From JAHJQZ01 sp963675235 (lineage in GTDB: Bacteria > Pseudomonadota > Alphaproteobacteria > Rhizobiales > Devosiaceae), in the NCBI GenBank assembly GCA_963675235.2, contig CAXXFU010000003.1, positions 1 through 64,000 of the forward strand: DNA of 64,000 bases, written 5' to 3'. Shown here one piece after another: positions 56,449 to 64,000 of the stretch (positions within the stretch are counted from its first letter, which is position 1; every line of letters begins with the position of its first letter). The notes beneath the pieces were generated by a model that worked only from the letters and a program-made list of their open reading frames with translations, was not told where the DNA came from and ran no database searches. A program made the position numbers and the translations under genes.

Positions 56449-57614
56449 CGGAAAAGAAGAACCCGGGACTGTTCGGACGCCTGTTCGGCAACAGGTCGGG
56501 CGGCAATGACACTGACACCGCCGAAGTACCGGAAACTCCGACGCCGGTGCCCGAGGCGCAACCCGAGACACAGAACGACACCCCGCCGGCGCCGGATAGC
56601 TTCGATCCCGGTCCGCCCGAGACGACGCCGGAATATGCCGAGGAAAAATCCGCCGAACCGGAAGTGATTCCGGCAGAGACACCCGAGCCCAAGCCGGAAA
56701 GGAAAAGCTGGTTCCAGCGCCTTGCTTCCGGACTTCGGCGCACCTCCGACCAGCTCGGCGGCGGCATTGCCGGGGTCTTCACCAAGAAGAAACTCGACCG
56801 CGAGACGCTGCAGGAGCTCGAGGACATCCTCATCTCCGCCGATCTCGGAATCGAGACGGCGACCAATATCACCGAGGCGCTTGCCGCCGACCGCTATGAC
56901 AAGGAAATCTCGACCGAAGAAGTGAGCGCTGCCATGGCCGCGGAGGTCGAAAAGGTCCTGACCCCGGTGGCAATGCCTCTGGAGATCACCGGACACAGGC
57001 CTTTCGTCATCCTGATGGTCGGCGTCAACGGCTCGGGCAAGACCACCACCATCGGCAAGCTGACCCAGAAACTGCGTGCCGAGGGCAAGTCGGTGTTGCT
57101 GGCCGCCGGCGACACCTTCCGTGCAGCCGCTGTCGAGCAGCTGCAGGTCTGGGGCCAGCGCACAGGCGTCGAATGCATTACCAAGCCGACTGGCGCGGAT
57201 GCCTCGGGGCTGGCCTATGAAGCGGTCGAAAAGGCCAAGGCTGATGGCACCGACGTGCTGATCATCGACACGGCCGGCCGGTTGCAGAACCGCGACGAGC
57301 TGATGGCCGAACTCGAAAAGATCATTCGCGTCATAAAAAAGCTCGACGATTCTGCGCCTCATGCCGTGCTGTTGACGCTTGACGCCACCACGGGCCAGAA
57401 CGCCCTCAATCAGGTCGATATCTTCGGCAAGCGCGCCGGCGTCACCGGCCTTGTCATGACAAAGCTCGACGGCACGGCCCGCGGCGGCATTCTCGTCGCC
57501 ATCGCCGCCCGCTACAAACTGCCGGTGCATTTCATCGGCGTCGGCGAGGCTGTCGAGGATCTCGAACCGTTCTCGGCGCGCGATTTCGCCGCCCTGATCG
57601 CCGGAAAGGACTGA
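56445..57614 (+). CDS. ftsY: Signal recognition particle receptor FtsY
   Basis: A 389-residue GTPase that docks SRP-ribosome complexes at the Sec translocon. An acidic Pro/Glu-rich A domain (about 15-85) is followed by the NG domain: GVNGSGKTTTIGKL (near 193-206), DTAGRLQNRDELM, TKLDGTARGG and GVGEAVEDLEPF. GTG start overlapping mtaB in GTGA. The length is within the normal range. ispZ follows 2 bp later. Confidence 0.97.
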   Translation: MTEKKNPGLFGRLFGNRSGGNDTDTAEVPETPTPVPEAQPETQNDTPPAPDSFDPGPPETTPEYAEEKSAEPEVIPAETPEPKPERKSWFQRLASGLRRTSDQLGGGIAGVFTKKKLDRETLQELEDILISADLGIETATNITEALAADRYDKEISTEEVSAAMAAEVEKVLTPVAMPLEITGHRPFVILMVGVNGSGKTTTIGKLTQKLRAEGKSVLLAAGDTFRAAAVEQLQVWGQRTGVECITKPTGADASGLAYEAVEKAKADGTDVLIIDTAGRLQNRDELMAELEKIIRVIKKLDDSAPHAVLLTLDATTGQNALNQVDIFGKRAGVTGLVMTKLDGTARGGILVAIAARYKLPVHFIGVGEAVEDLEPFSARDFAALIAGKD

Positions 57615-57616
57615 CG

Positions 57617-58237
57617 ATGACCGAGGACAAGACCGCCACGCCCGACGCCCCGGCCATGGCCGGCGATCCCAAGCAGCAGTTCATCAAGCTGGCGCTTGAG
57701 CTCGGGCCGCTGGTGCTGTTCTTCATCATGAACGGCCGCGCCGGCATCTTCACCGCCACCGCCTGGTTCATGGCGGCGATGGTCGTCTCGCTGGCGATTT
57801 CCTGGCTGATCTTCAAGCGTATCGCCGTCATGCCGCTGGTCACCGGCGTGGTTGTGATGATCTTCGGTAGCCTGACGCTCATCCTGCAGGACGACACATT
57901 CATCAAGATGAAGCCGACAATCGTCAACACGCTGTTCGGTGGCGTGCTGCTCGGCGGATTGCCTTTCGGACACCCGCTGCTGAAATATGTCTTCGGCGAG
58001 GTCTACAAGCTGACCGAAAAGGGCTGGAACGTCTTGTCCCTGCGCTGGGGCGTGTTCTTCCTGGTGCTGGCCGTGCTCAACGAGGTCGTGTGGCGCGGAT
58101 TCTCGACCGACGCCTGGGTTGCATTCAAGGTCTGGGGAATCATGCCGATCACGCTGATCTTCTCGTTCTTCCAGTTGCCGGCCCTGACCAAATACGCCGA
58201 TCACGGCAGCGCAGAGGCAACCGAACAGGCGAACTGA
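57617..58237 (+). CDS. ispZ: Septation protein IspZ / YciB family
   Basis: A 206-residue inner-membrane protein with about six helices. Diagnostic blocks: LELGPLVLFFIMN, VTGVVVMIFGSLTLILQDDTFIKMKPTIVN and LRWGVFFLVLAVLNEVVWR. The family (inner membrane-spanning YciB) is needed for normal septation in some bacteria and influences envelope integrity. It ends the dapF-mtaB-ftsY unit and is convergent with a GNAT gene. Confidence 0.95.
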   Translation: MTEDKTATPDAPAMAGDPKQQFIKLALELGPLVLFFIMNGRAGIFTATAWFMAAMVVSLAISWLIFKRIAVMPLVTGVVVMIFGSLTLILQDDTFIKMKPTIVNTLFGGVLLGGLPFGHPLLKYVFGEVYKLTEKGWNVLSLRWGVFFLVLAVLNEVVWRGFSTDAWVAFKVWGIMPITLIFSFFQLPALTKYADHGSAEATEQAN

Positions 58238-58338
58238 CGCGATTGACGTTCCGGCACGGCCGGACCAGGCGCTCCATATCCCGGTACTGTTGCTTTTTCG
58301 AACTGCAAAGGCGCTGTACGCTTATTGCTGCGAATGCT

Positions 58339-58821
58339 CTAGGTGTCGAGCCGGTACTTGCGGAAGGTCTCGCCGTCATAGGCGATTTCGCCAACAAAGC
58401 TGGCTCCGAGCCGGTCAAGCCCGCGCAAGTGCCGGCGCGACGGCGGCAGCAGGAAGGTGACGTGGCCGATGCGCGGATCGGCCTTGGCGAACTCGATCGC
58501 CTTGCGGGTGATCCGCGGCCCGAGACCGAACAGGCCCGGCTTCAGCACCAGGCCGAAATCCCACTCGCCGTCCTCGAGCTGGAAGCCGCCCCAGCCGACA
58601 TAGGTGCCGTTCGACAGGATGGCCCAGTGCCCGAGCCCGTCGCGCTGCCAGTACCCTTCCTTGTCGGAAACAAACGTCACGCTGTTGTCCCTGCCCCATC
58701 CGCCCTTGAGCAGCGGCATGTGTTCGGCAACCCTCGGATCGGCCATATGGGCGGTGATGTCGTCGAGCGAGACGTCCGTCAGTCGGACGAAGCTGATATC
58801 CGAATTGGATGGGGCAGGCAT
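58339..58821 (-). CDS. GNAT family N-acetyltransferase
   Basis: A 160-residue acetyltransferase of the GNAT fold. The segments YVGWGGFQLEDGEWDFGLVLKPGLFGLGPRITRKAIEFA include the acetyl-CoA loop region (GLGPRI in place of RGxG), then LLPPSRRHLRGLDRLGASFVGE. The target is unknown. ATG 58821 is chosen; a longer frame adds 23 unconserved residues. It sits between ispZ and the ccm cluster, on the ccm strand but 96 bp past ccmG. Confidence 0.8.
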   Translation of the reverse strand: MPAPSNSDISFVRLTDVSLDDITAHMADPRVAEHMPLLKGGWGRDNSVTFVSDKEGYWQRDGLGHWAILSNGTYVGWGGFQLEDGEWDFGLVLKPGLFGLGPRITRKAIEFAKADPRIGHVTFLLPPSRRHLRGLDRLGASFVGEIAYDGETFRKYRLDT

Positions 58822-58917
58822 AGCGTGTTTCCGGTGCACCAGTTCTAGCGGCGGTCCCCAAACCACGCGCTCTCGATCAAGTCCAGACACAACCAGTTTA
58901 TCGCCGGCCGCGTCCGG

Positions 58918-59454
58918 CTAGCCCCCACCTGCAGCCGCGAGCGCCGGTAGCACGCCGTCCCTCAAGGATTGCTCGGTGATCGGGCCGGTGTGCTTGTAGG
59001 TGATGACGCCAAGGGCATTGACCACGAAGCTCTCCGGCACGCCGTAGACACCCCAGTCGATCGAGACCCGCCCGTTGGTGTCGGCGCCAATCCGTTCGTA
59101 GGGATTGCCGAGATCGGCGAGGAAGACCCGGGCGTTTTCCGGAGCGTCCTTCTGGTTGATGCCGTAGATCGGGACGCCGGTCTTGGCGAGTTCCATCAGG
59201 ATCGGATGCTCGTCGCGGCAGGGAATGCACCAGGAGGCAAAGACATTGACCAGCGTCACCTGGCCCTTGAGGGACGCGGTGTCGAAGCCCGGAATGTCCA
59301 GACCCTCGATCGGCGCGAGCGCGAAGTCCGGCGCCGGCTTGTCGAGCATGACCGAGGGCACCAGATTGGTGTCGCGGTCGATGGTGGCGGCGAACAGCCA
59401 GACAAGGCCGACCAGCACGATGATTGGCACCAGCGCAAAGGACAGTCGTCTCAC
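58918..59454 (-). CDS. ccmG: Periplasmic thiol:disulfide interchange protein CcmG/DsbE
   Basis: A 178-residue membrane-anchored thioredoxin that reduces apocytochrome c haem-binding cysteines. One N-terminal helix (about 5-24) precedes the thioredoxin fold with the active site ASWCIPCRDEHP and the family's GVPIYGINQKDAPENARVFL and DWGVYGVPESFVV. It begins at GTG 59454 overlapping the ccmD stop (GTGA). Last gene of ccmABCDG on the minus strand; CcmE, F and H are not in the window, as usual in Hyphomicrobiales where they lie elsewhere. Confidence 0.95.
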   Translation of the reverse strand: MRRLSFALVPIIVLVGLVWLFAATIDRDTNLVPSVMLDKPAPDFALAPIEGLDIPGFDTASLKGQVTLVNVFASWCIPCRDEHPILMELAKTGVPIYGINQKDAPENARVFLADLGNPYERIGADTNGRVSIDWGVYGVPESFVVNALGVITYKHTGPITEQSLRDGVLPALAAAGGG

Positions 59455-59612
59455 CTTGGGCGCTCCTTGTTGCGCTGCGCCTCGAGTGCGTTCAGGCGCC
59501 GCCTGCGGGCGCGTCCACTGATGACGACGAAGCCGACAAGCGCCGCGGTGACGGCGAACACGCCGACATAGGCGGCGATGATGAAGATGGCGTGCGGTCC
59601 AAGTTCGGGCAT
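59451..59612 (-). CDS. ccmD: Haem exporter protein CcmD
   Basis: A 53-residue single-helix membrane protein (MPELGPHAIFIIAAYVGVFA then a second half with VGFVVISG and a basic tail RARRRRLNALEAQRN), the standard CcmD plan. It stabilises CcmC and holo-CcmE release with CcmABC. It lies exactly between ccmC (1-nt overlap, TGATG) and ccmG (4-nt overlap). Found by reading the gap directly since it is below usual ORF cut-offs. Confidence 0.93.
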   Translation of the reverse strand: MPELGPHAIFIIAAYVGVFAVTAALVGFVVISGRARRRRLNALEAQRNKERPR

Positions 59613-60376
59613 CAGGTGGCGTGCTCCGCCGTCATGCGGCGTTCAAGGGCCGAGATGCGGCGCGAAACGATTTCGGAACGCATCATCAGGATCTGCAGAA
59701 GGGCGAACAGGAAGGTGAAGGCGAAGAGCATGACGAACAGCGGCATCAGGATGCTCATCGGCATGCGCGGTCCGCCAGCAACGAACACGCTCGCCGGCTG
59801 GTGCAGGGTGTTCCACCAGTCGACCGAGAACTTGATAACCGGAATGTTGATGGCGCCGACAAGCGTGAGGATGGCGACGAATTTGGCGGCCCTGAGCTTG
59901 TCCTCGAATGCCGCCCACAAGGCGATCAGTCCGAGATAGATGAACAAGAGGATCAGGGTCGAGGTCATGCGCCCGTCCCATTCCCAGAACGTGCCCCAGG
60001 TCGGCCGACCCCAGAGCGCACCGGTGAACAATGCCAGGATGGTGAACACGGCGCCGAGCGGAGCCGCCGCCTTCATGGCGACATCGGCCATGGGGTGGCG
60101 CCAGACCAGCGTGCCGATGGCCGCGACCGTCATGATGCCGTAGACGAGCTGGCTGAGCCAGGCGTTGGGCACGTGGACATACATGATCCTGACCGTCGCT
60201 CCCATCTGGTAGTCTTCGGGCGAGCCATAGAGCGCCAGCCACAGTCCCCAGACGAAAAGACCCGCCGAAATCGCGGCCAAAGGCCAGATCAGGTAGGCGG
60301 ACCAGGAAAGGAACTGGCCGGGATGCGCCAGTTTTTCGTACCAGCGCATCGGACGGGCTGTTTCAGTGCTTGCCAT
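59612..60376 (-). CDS. ccmC: Haem exporter/assembly protein CcmC
   Basis: A 254-residue inner-membrane protein with six helices that presents haem to CcmE. The WWD-type periplasmic haem-binding motif is clear in WGRPTWGTFWEWDGRMTS, and conserved histidines flank it (MYVHVPNAW). Its stop overlaps the ccmD start; ccmB is 40 bp upstream. Confidence 0.95.
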   Translation of the reverse strand: MASTETARPMRWYEKLAHPGQFLSWSAYLIWPLAAISAGLFVWGLWLALYGSPEDYQMGATVRIMYVHVPNAWLSQLVYGIMTVAAIGTLVWRHPMADVAMKAAAPLGAVFTILALFTGALWGRPTWGTFWEWDGRMTSTLILLFIYLGLIALWAAFEDKLRAAKFVAILTLVGAINIPVIKFSVDWWNTLHQPASVFVAGGPRMPMSILMPLFVMLFAFTFLFALLQILMMRSEIVSRRISALERRMTAEHAT

Positions 60377-60416
60377 GGGCAGGTCGTCTCCGGCTCGTGT
60401 CGGACAGGCAGCCTTG

Positions 60417-61082
60417 TTAGTCTTCGCTCAATCTGAGCGCAAGACCGGCAGCAAACGGGGCAATTGCGACAAGTACAAGGCTGAGCGCCATCAACAGCAG
60501 CATTGCCGCGCGATCGGCGCCCGGCGCCGCCGGCGGCGCCACCGCGCCGATACCGAAAATCAGGATCGGCACGGCAAGCGGCAAAATGAGAACCGGCGCG
60601 ATCAGCCCGCCGCGCCTGAGCGAGACGGTCACGGCCGCCCCGATGGCCCCGAGCGCCAGAAGGCCCGGCGAACCGGCAAGAAGCGACAGTATCATCCTCG
60701 CCAGCGTTTCCAGGCTCATGCCGAGCAAAAGTGCGTGAACGGGCACCGCGATCACCAGCGGCATGATCACCGACAGCCAGAAGGCGGCGAGCTTGGCCAT
60801 GACGATGGTCTCCATCGAGATGGCGGCATTGCGGAAGGCGCGCAGCGATCCGTCCTCGGCATCGGTCTTGAACAGCCGGTCGAGCGCCAATAGCAGCGCC
60901 AGCAGTGCCGCGACCCAGGTGATGCCCGGTGCGATGCGGGCAAGCAGGACCTTGTCCGGCCCGACGGCGAAAGGCATCAGCGCCCCGACAAGGACGAAAA
61001 ACAGCAACAGCGTCAGCAGGTCACCGCCGGCGGCAATGGCCAGCCGGATGTCGCGGCGGACGATGGCGATGAAAGGCTTCAT
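60417..61082 (-). CDS. ccmB: Haem ABC exporter permease CcmB
   Basis: A 221-residue six-helix membrane subunit of the CcmAB(C) ATPase complex that drives release of holo-CcmE. Typical CcmB blocks are RRDIRLAIAAGGD, FKTDAEDGSLRAF and VILPLAVPILIFG-like LILPLAVPILIFGIGA. ATG 61082 overlaps the ccmA stop by 4 nt; a longer frame running into ccmA is a shadow. Confidence 0.94.
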   Translation of the reverse strand: MKPFIAIVRRDIRLAIAAGGDLLTLLLFFVLVGALMPFAVGPDKVLLARIAPGITWVAALLALLLALDRLFKTDAEDGSLRAFRNAAISMETIVMAKLAAFWLSVIMPLVIAVPVHALLLGMSLETLARMILSLLAGSPGLLALGAIGAAVTVSLRRGGLIAPVLILPLAVPILIFGIGAVAPPAAPGADRAAMLLLMALSLVLVAIAPFAAGLALRLSED

Positions 61083-61723
61083 CCGCGCCTCCCGAGCGAT
61101 AGCGTGCGCGGCTTGTTTGCAAGCTTCAATGGCAGGTGGGAAGCAATGACCGCCAGCCCGCCGGCACCGAGATGGGTGTCGATCAGTTCGCCGACCCAGG
61201 TGTCGCCCTGGCTGTCGAGCGCCGCCGTCGGCTCGTCGAGCAGCCAGATCGGGCGCGGCGCCACCAGCAGGCGACTGATCGCCAGCCGCCGCACCTGTCC
61301 GGCTGACAGCAATCCGGCGGAGAAATCGGCGGCATGGGCGAGCCGCGCCCGATCGAGCGCCGGGCCGATCAGCGCCCGGTCGCCGCCATTGATATCGGCC
61401 CAGAATTCGAGATTGTGTCTGAGGCTTAGATTGGGTTTGACCGCCGGCAGGTGCGAGAGGAAGTGGACATCGGCGCCGGGCCGGTCCTCCTCGCCCTGGC
61501 CGTGCCAGACGATCTTGCCGGCATGATCGAGCAGCCCGGCAAGGCACATCAGAAGGCTCGACTTGCCGGCCCCGTTCGGTCCGGAAAGCACCAGCGCCTC
61601 GCCGGGACCGAGCCTGAGACCCAGTCCGGACAGGATTTCCCGCCCGCCGCGTGTGCAGGCGAGTCCTTCGACTGTCAGGCGCCTGACGGCAAAATGGCTG
61701 GGGTAGAACATGAAGCCAGTCAT
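61079..61723 (-). CDS. ccmA: Haem ABC exporter ATP-binding protein CcmA
   Basis: A 214-residue ATPase with Walker A GPNGAGKSS, the CcmA-type signature LLSAGQVRRLAISRLL (in place of LSGGQ), Walker B IWLLDEPTAALD and the H-loop ASHLPL. The start may be Met1 (61723) or Met5 (61711). First gene of the minus-strand ccmABCDG run; divergent from acnA, with a shared 151-bp promoter region. Confidence 0.94.
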   Translation of the reverse strand: MTGFMFYPSHFAVRRLTVEGLACTRGGREILSGLGLRLGPGEALVLSGPNGAGKSSLLMCLAGLLDHAGKIVWHGQGEEDRPGADVHFLSHLPAVKPNLSLRHNLEFWADINGGDRALIGPALDRARLAHAADFSAGLLSAGQVRRLAISRLLVAPRPIWLLDEPTAALDSQGDTWVGELIDTHLGAGGLAVIASHLPLKLANKPRTLSLGRRG

Positions 61724-61874
61724 AAAACCGGAAAACTCGGTACTGGCAAGCCAAGACTGTTTTGATTATAAGGCCGGCACATTCGAACCTTCGCGCGCGG
61801 GGGGAACCGGCAGCCTTTGCCGGCCGCCGAGAGGTTCGATTGATTGATCACCTCAGCAAACCAGGCAGTTCTTC
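61724..61874. promoter_or_regulatory. Divergent ccmA / acnA promoter region
   Basis: 151 bases with no gene. An inverted pair cgaacct/aggttcg (near 61782 and 61830) encloses a small stem (ccggc/gccgg). This could be a regulator site for acnA, but I cannot assign a protein. Confidence 0.4.
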
Positions 61875-64000
61875 ATGGCACAATCTTCACTCGACAGCTT
61901 CAAATCCAGGAAAACTCTCGTCGTCGGAGGCAAGACCTACGTCTATTACTCCCTGCCCGACGCAGAAAAGAACGGATTGCCGGGAATCTCGCGGCTGCCG
62001 AATTCGATGAAGGTTGTGCTCGAGAACCTGTTGCGCTTCGAAGACGGGCGCACGGTGAAAAAGGAGGACATCCTCGCCATCGCCGAATGGCTCAAGTCCC
62101 GCAAGTCCGACCACGAGATCCAGTACCGCCCGGCGCGTGTGCTGATGCAGGATTTCACCGGCGTGCCGGCAGTCGTCGATCTCGCCGCCATGCGCGACGC
62201 CACCGCCAAGCTCGGCGCCGATCCGCAGAAGATCAACCCGCTGGTGCCGGTCGACCTCGTGATCGATCACTCGGTCATGGTCGACAATTTCGGTACGGCG
62301 CTGGCCTTCCGCAACAATGTCGAGCTCGAATACGAGCGCAACGGCGAACGCTACGAATTCCTCCGGTGGGGGCAGTCGGCCTTCGACAACTTCCGCGTCG
62401 TGCCGCCCGGCACCGGCATCTGCCACCAGGTCAATCTGGAATATCTGGCCCAGACCGTGTGGACCAAGGACGAGGATGGCGAAACCATCGCCTATCCGGA
62501 CACGCTCGTCGGTACCGACAGCCACACCACCATGGTCAACGGGCTCAGTGTCCTTGGCTGGGGCGTCGGCGGCATCGAGGCGGAAGCCGCCATGCTCGGC
62601 CAGCCGATCACCATGCTGATCCCGGAAGTCGTCGGCTTCAAGCTCACCGGCAAGATCGCCGAAGGCATCACCGCCACCGACCTCGTTTTGACCGTCGTTG
62701 AAATGCTCAGGAAGAAAGGCGTTGTCGGCAAGTTCGTCGAGTTCTACGGCCCGGGCCTTGATGCCCTGAGCCTCGAGGATCAGGCGACCATTGCCAACAT
62801 GGCGCCCGAATATGGCGCCACCTGCGGCTTCTTCCCGGTCGATGGTGACACGCTCAACTATCTGACGACATCGGGCCGAACCGCCGAGCGCGTGGCGCTG
62901 GTCGAGGCCTATGCCAAGGCGCAGGGCATGTATCGCGACACGTCCGCGCCCGAACCGGTGTTCACCGACACGCTCGAACTCGACCTCAATTCGGTCGTGC
63001 CCTCGATCTCCGGCCCGAAGCGCCCGCAGGACCGTGTCGTTCTTGCCGAAGCCGACGAGAAATTCGCCGCCGCGCTGGCCGGCGAGTTCGCCAAGACCGA
63101 TACGCCCAAGGCCGCCGTCGAAGGCAGTGACTATACGGTCACCCATGGCGATGTCGTCATCGCCGCCATCACCTCGTGCACCAACACCTCGAACCCGTCG
63201 GTGCTGGTCGCGGCCGGCCTTGTCGCCCGCAAGGCGCGCGAGCTCGGGTTGTCCGTCAAGCCGTGGGTCAAGACCTCGCTGGCGCCCGGATCCCAGGTCG
63301 TCACCGACTACCTGACCGCCTCGGGCCTGCAGGACGATCTCGACGCCATGGGCTTCAATCTGGTCGGCTATGGCTGCACCACCTGCATCGGCAATTCCGG
63401 CCCGCTGCCGGCGCCGATCTCCAAGGCCGTTCAGGCCGAGGACCTGGTGGTGTGCTCGGTGCTCTCCGGCAACCGCAATTTCGAAGGCCGGGTCAATCCG
63501 GATGTCAAGGCCAACTACCTCGCCTCGCCGCCGCTCGTCGTCGCCTATGCGCTCGCCGGCTCGATGACCCGCGACATCACCAGCGAACCGCTCGGCAAGG
63601 GCAAGGACGGCCAGCTCGTCTATCTCAAGGACGTCTGGCCTTCCAATGAAGAGGTCGCCGGCATCATCCGCCAGACGATCACGCCGCAGATGTTCACCTC
63701 GCGCTATTCCGACGTGTTCAAGGGCGACGCCCACTGGCAGGGCATCGAAGTCACCGGCGGCGAGACCTATGGCTGGAACTCGTCCTCGACCTATGTGCAG
63801 AACCCGCCCTATTTCGAGGGTCTCAGCATGGAGCCGGAGGAGGTCACCGATATCGACAACGCCCGCATCCTCGGCCTGTTCCTCGATTCGATCACCACCG
63901 ACCACATCTCGCCGGCCGGCTCGTTCAAGAAGGACACCCCGGCGGGCGTCTACCTGACCGAGCGCCAGGTGCTGCCCAAGGATTTCAACTCCTACGGCTC
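61875..64000 (+). CDS. acnA: Aconitate hydratase A (3' end outside window)
   Basis: Aconitase interconverts citrate and isocitrate in the TCA cycle through a [4Fe-4S] cluster. The frame from ATG 61875 stays open to the edge (708 codons); about 890 are expected. The three cluster cysteines are visible: SCTNTSNPS (Cys near 435) and GCTTCIGNSG (Cys near 500 and 503). VGTDSHTTM and the substrate-site Arg in SVLSGNRNFEGR are intact. The family start SLDSFKSRKTL fixes the initiator. It is divergent from ccmA, a hallmark arrangement of Hyphomicrobiales. Confidence 0.97.
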   Translation, partial: MAQSSLDSFKSRKTLVVGGKTYVYYSLPDAEKNGLPGISRLPNSMKVVLENLLRFEDGRTVKKEDILAIAEWLKSRKSDHEIQYRPARVLMQDFTGVPAVVDLAAMRDATAKLGADPQKINPLVPVDLVIDHSVMVDNFGTALAFRNNVELEYERNGERYEFLRWGQSAFDNFRVVPPGTGICHQVNLEYLAQTVWTKDEDGETIAYPDTLVGTDSHTTMVNGLSVLGWGVGGIEAEAAMLGQPITMLIPEVVGFKLTGKIAEGITATDLVLTVVEMLRKKGVVGKFVEFYGPGLDALSLEDQATIANMAPEYGATCGFFPVDGDTLNYLTTSGRTAERVALVEAYAKAQGMYRDTSAPEPVFTDTLELDLNSVVPSISGPKRPQDRVVLAEADEKFAAALAGEFAKTDTPKAAVEGSDYTVTHGDVVIAAITSCTNTSNPSVLVAAGLVARKARELGLSVKPWVKTSLAPGSQVVTDYLTASGLQDDLDAMGFNLVGYGCTTCIGNSGPLPAPISKAVQAEDLVVCSVLSGNRNFEGRVNPDVKANYLASPPLVVAYALAGSMTRDITSEPLGKGKDGQLVYLKDVWPSNEEVAGIIRQTITPQMFTSRYSDVFKGDAHWQGIEVTGGETYGWNSSSTYVQNPPYFEGLSMEPEEVTDIDNARILGLFLDSITTDHISPAGSFKKDTPAGVYLTERQVLPKDFNSYG

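Overview
The window is a high-GC, gene-dense chromosomal segment from an alphaproteobacterium of the order Hyphomicrobiales (Rhizobiales). Three things support this: the order dapF-mtaB-ftsY-ispZ followed by ccmG-ccmD-ccmC-ccmB-ccmA and a divergent acnA; the ffh-rpsP-rimM-trmD-rplS ribosome cluster; and an imuA-imuB mutagenesis operon behind a GAAC-N7-GAAC LexA box. A Devosia/Pelagibacterium-like member is my best guess, but this is inference. There is no rRNA, no CRISPR array, no insertion sequence and no prophage. One tRNA (Gly, GCC) is present.

Layout. 1-2.6 kb: imuB (cut by the window edge) and imuA on the minus strand. 2.7-4.5 kb: two tandem family 8 glycosyltransferases. 4.5-8.1 kb: TerB-like, YggT and DUF167 proteins, then the membrane proton pyrophosphatase hppA. 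8.3-17 kb: outer-membrane MipA/OmpV protein, DUF930 protein, two SDR oxidoreductases, an intact AraC regulator and a broken one, a TRIC-type channel and a CPA2 K+/H+ antiporter. 17-22.2 kb: YdjC deacetylase, soluble pyrophosphatase, a secreted unknown, a nucleosidase, a TetR/HXXEE divergent pair and a GH43 glycosidase. 22.2-28.5 kb: typA, then a four-gene iron-siderophore ABC transporter with a DUF2218 gene. 28.5-31.2 kb: Trm112-like, Lon-substrate-binding-domain and thioredoxin-TPR genes, then tRNA-Gly. 31.3-35 kb: a flavin electron-transfer cassette (ApbE, PepSY-flavodoxin-reductase fusion, DUF2271 protein). 35.2-42.6 kb: TetR, a D-lactate-dehydrogenase-type FAD/Fe-S protein, aldo/keto reductase, AEC transporter, rubredoxin-MBL protein and a PadR regulator. 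42.7-50.8 kb: ribosome/SRP cluster interrupted by a copper-chaperone pair, a GyrI-like gene and a GNAT gene, followed by an unrecognised condensation-like protein with a small helical partner. 50.9-54.1 kb: M29 aminopeptidase, P-loop kinase and a soluble chemoreceptor. 54.3-64 kb: dapF-mtaB-ftsY-ispZ, a GNAT gene, the ccm cluster and acnA (cut by the window edge).

The most notable observations are: (1) the 31.3-35 kb cassette, where the DUF2271 protein carries an NqrC/RnfG-like flavinylation motif (DGISGAS) beside the FMN transferase ApbE and a transmembrane NAD(P)H reductase; (2) a palindromic repeat of about 99 bp that sits inside imuB and is read through in frame; (3) long Ala/Glu/Pro/Lys-rich tails with near-identical ends on both ribosomal proteins S16 and L19; (4) several well-formed operators (LexA, two TetR types, PadR, and one orphan inverted repeat next to a broken AraC gene). 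No wholly new defence-type or mobile system was seen.
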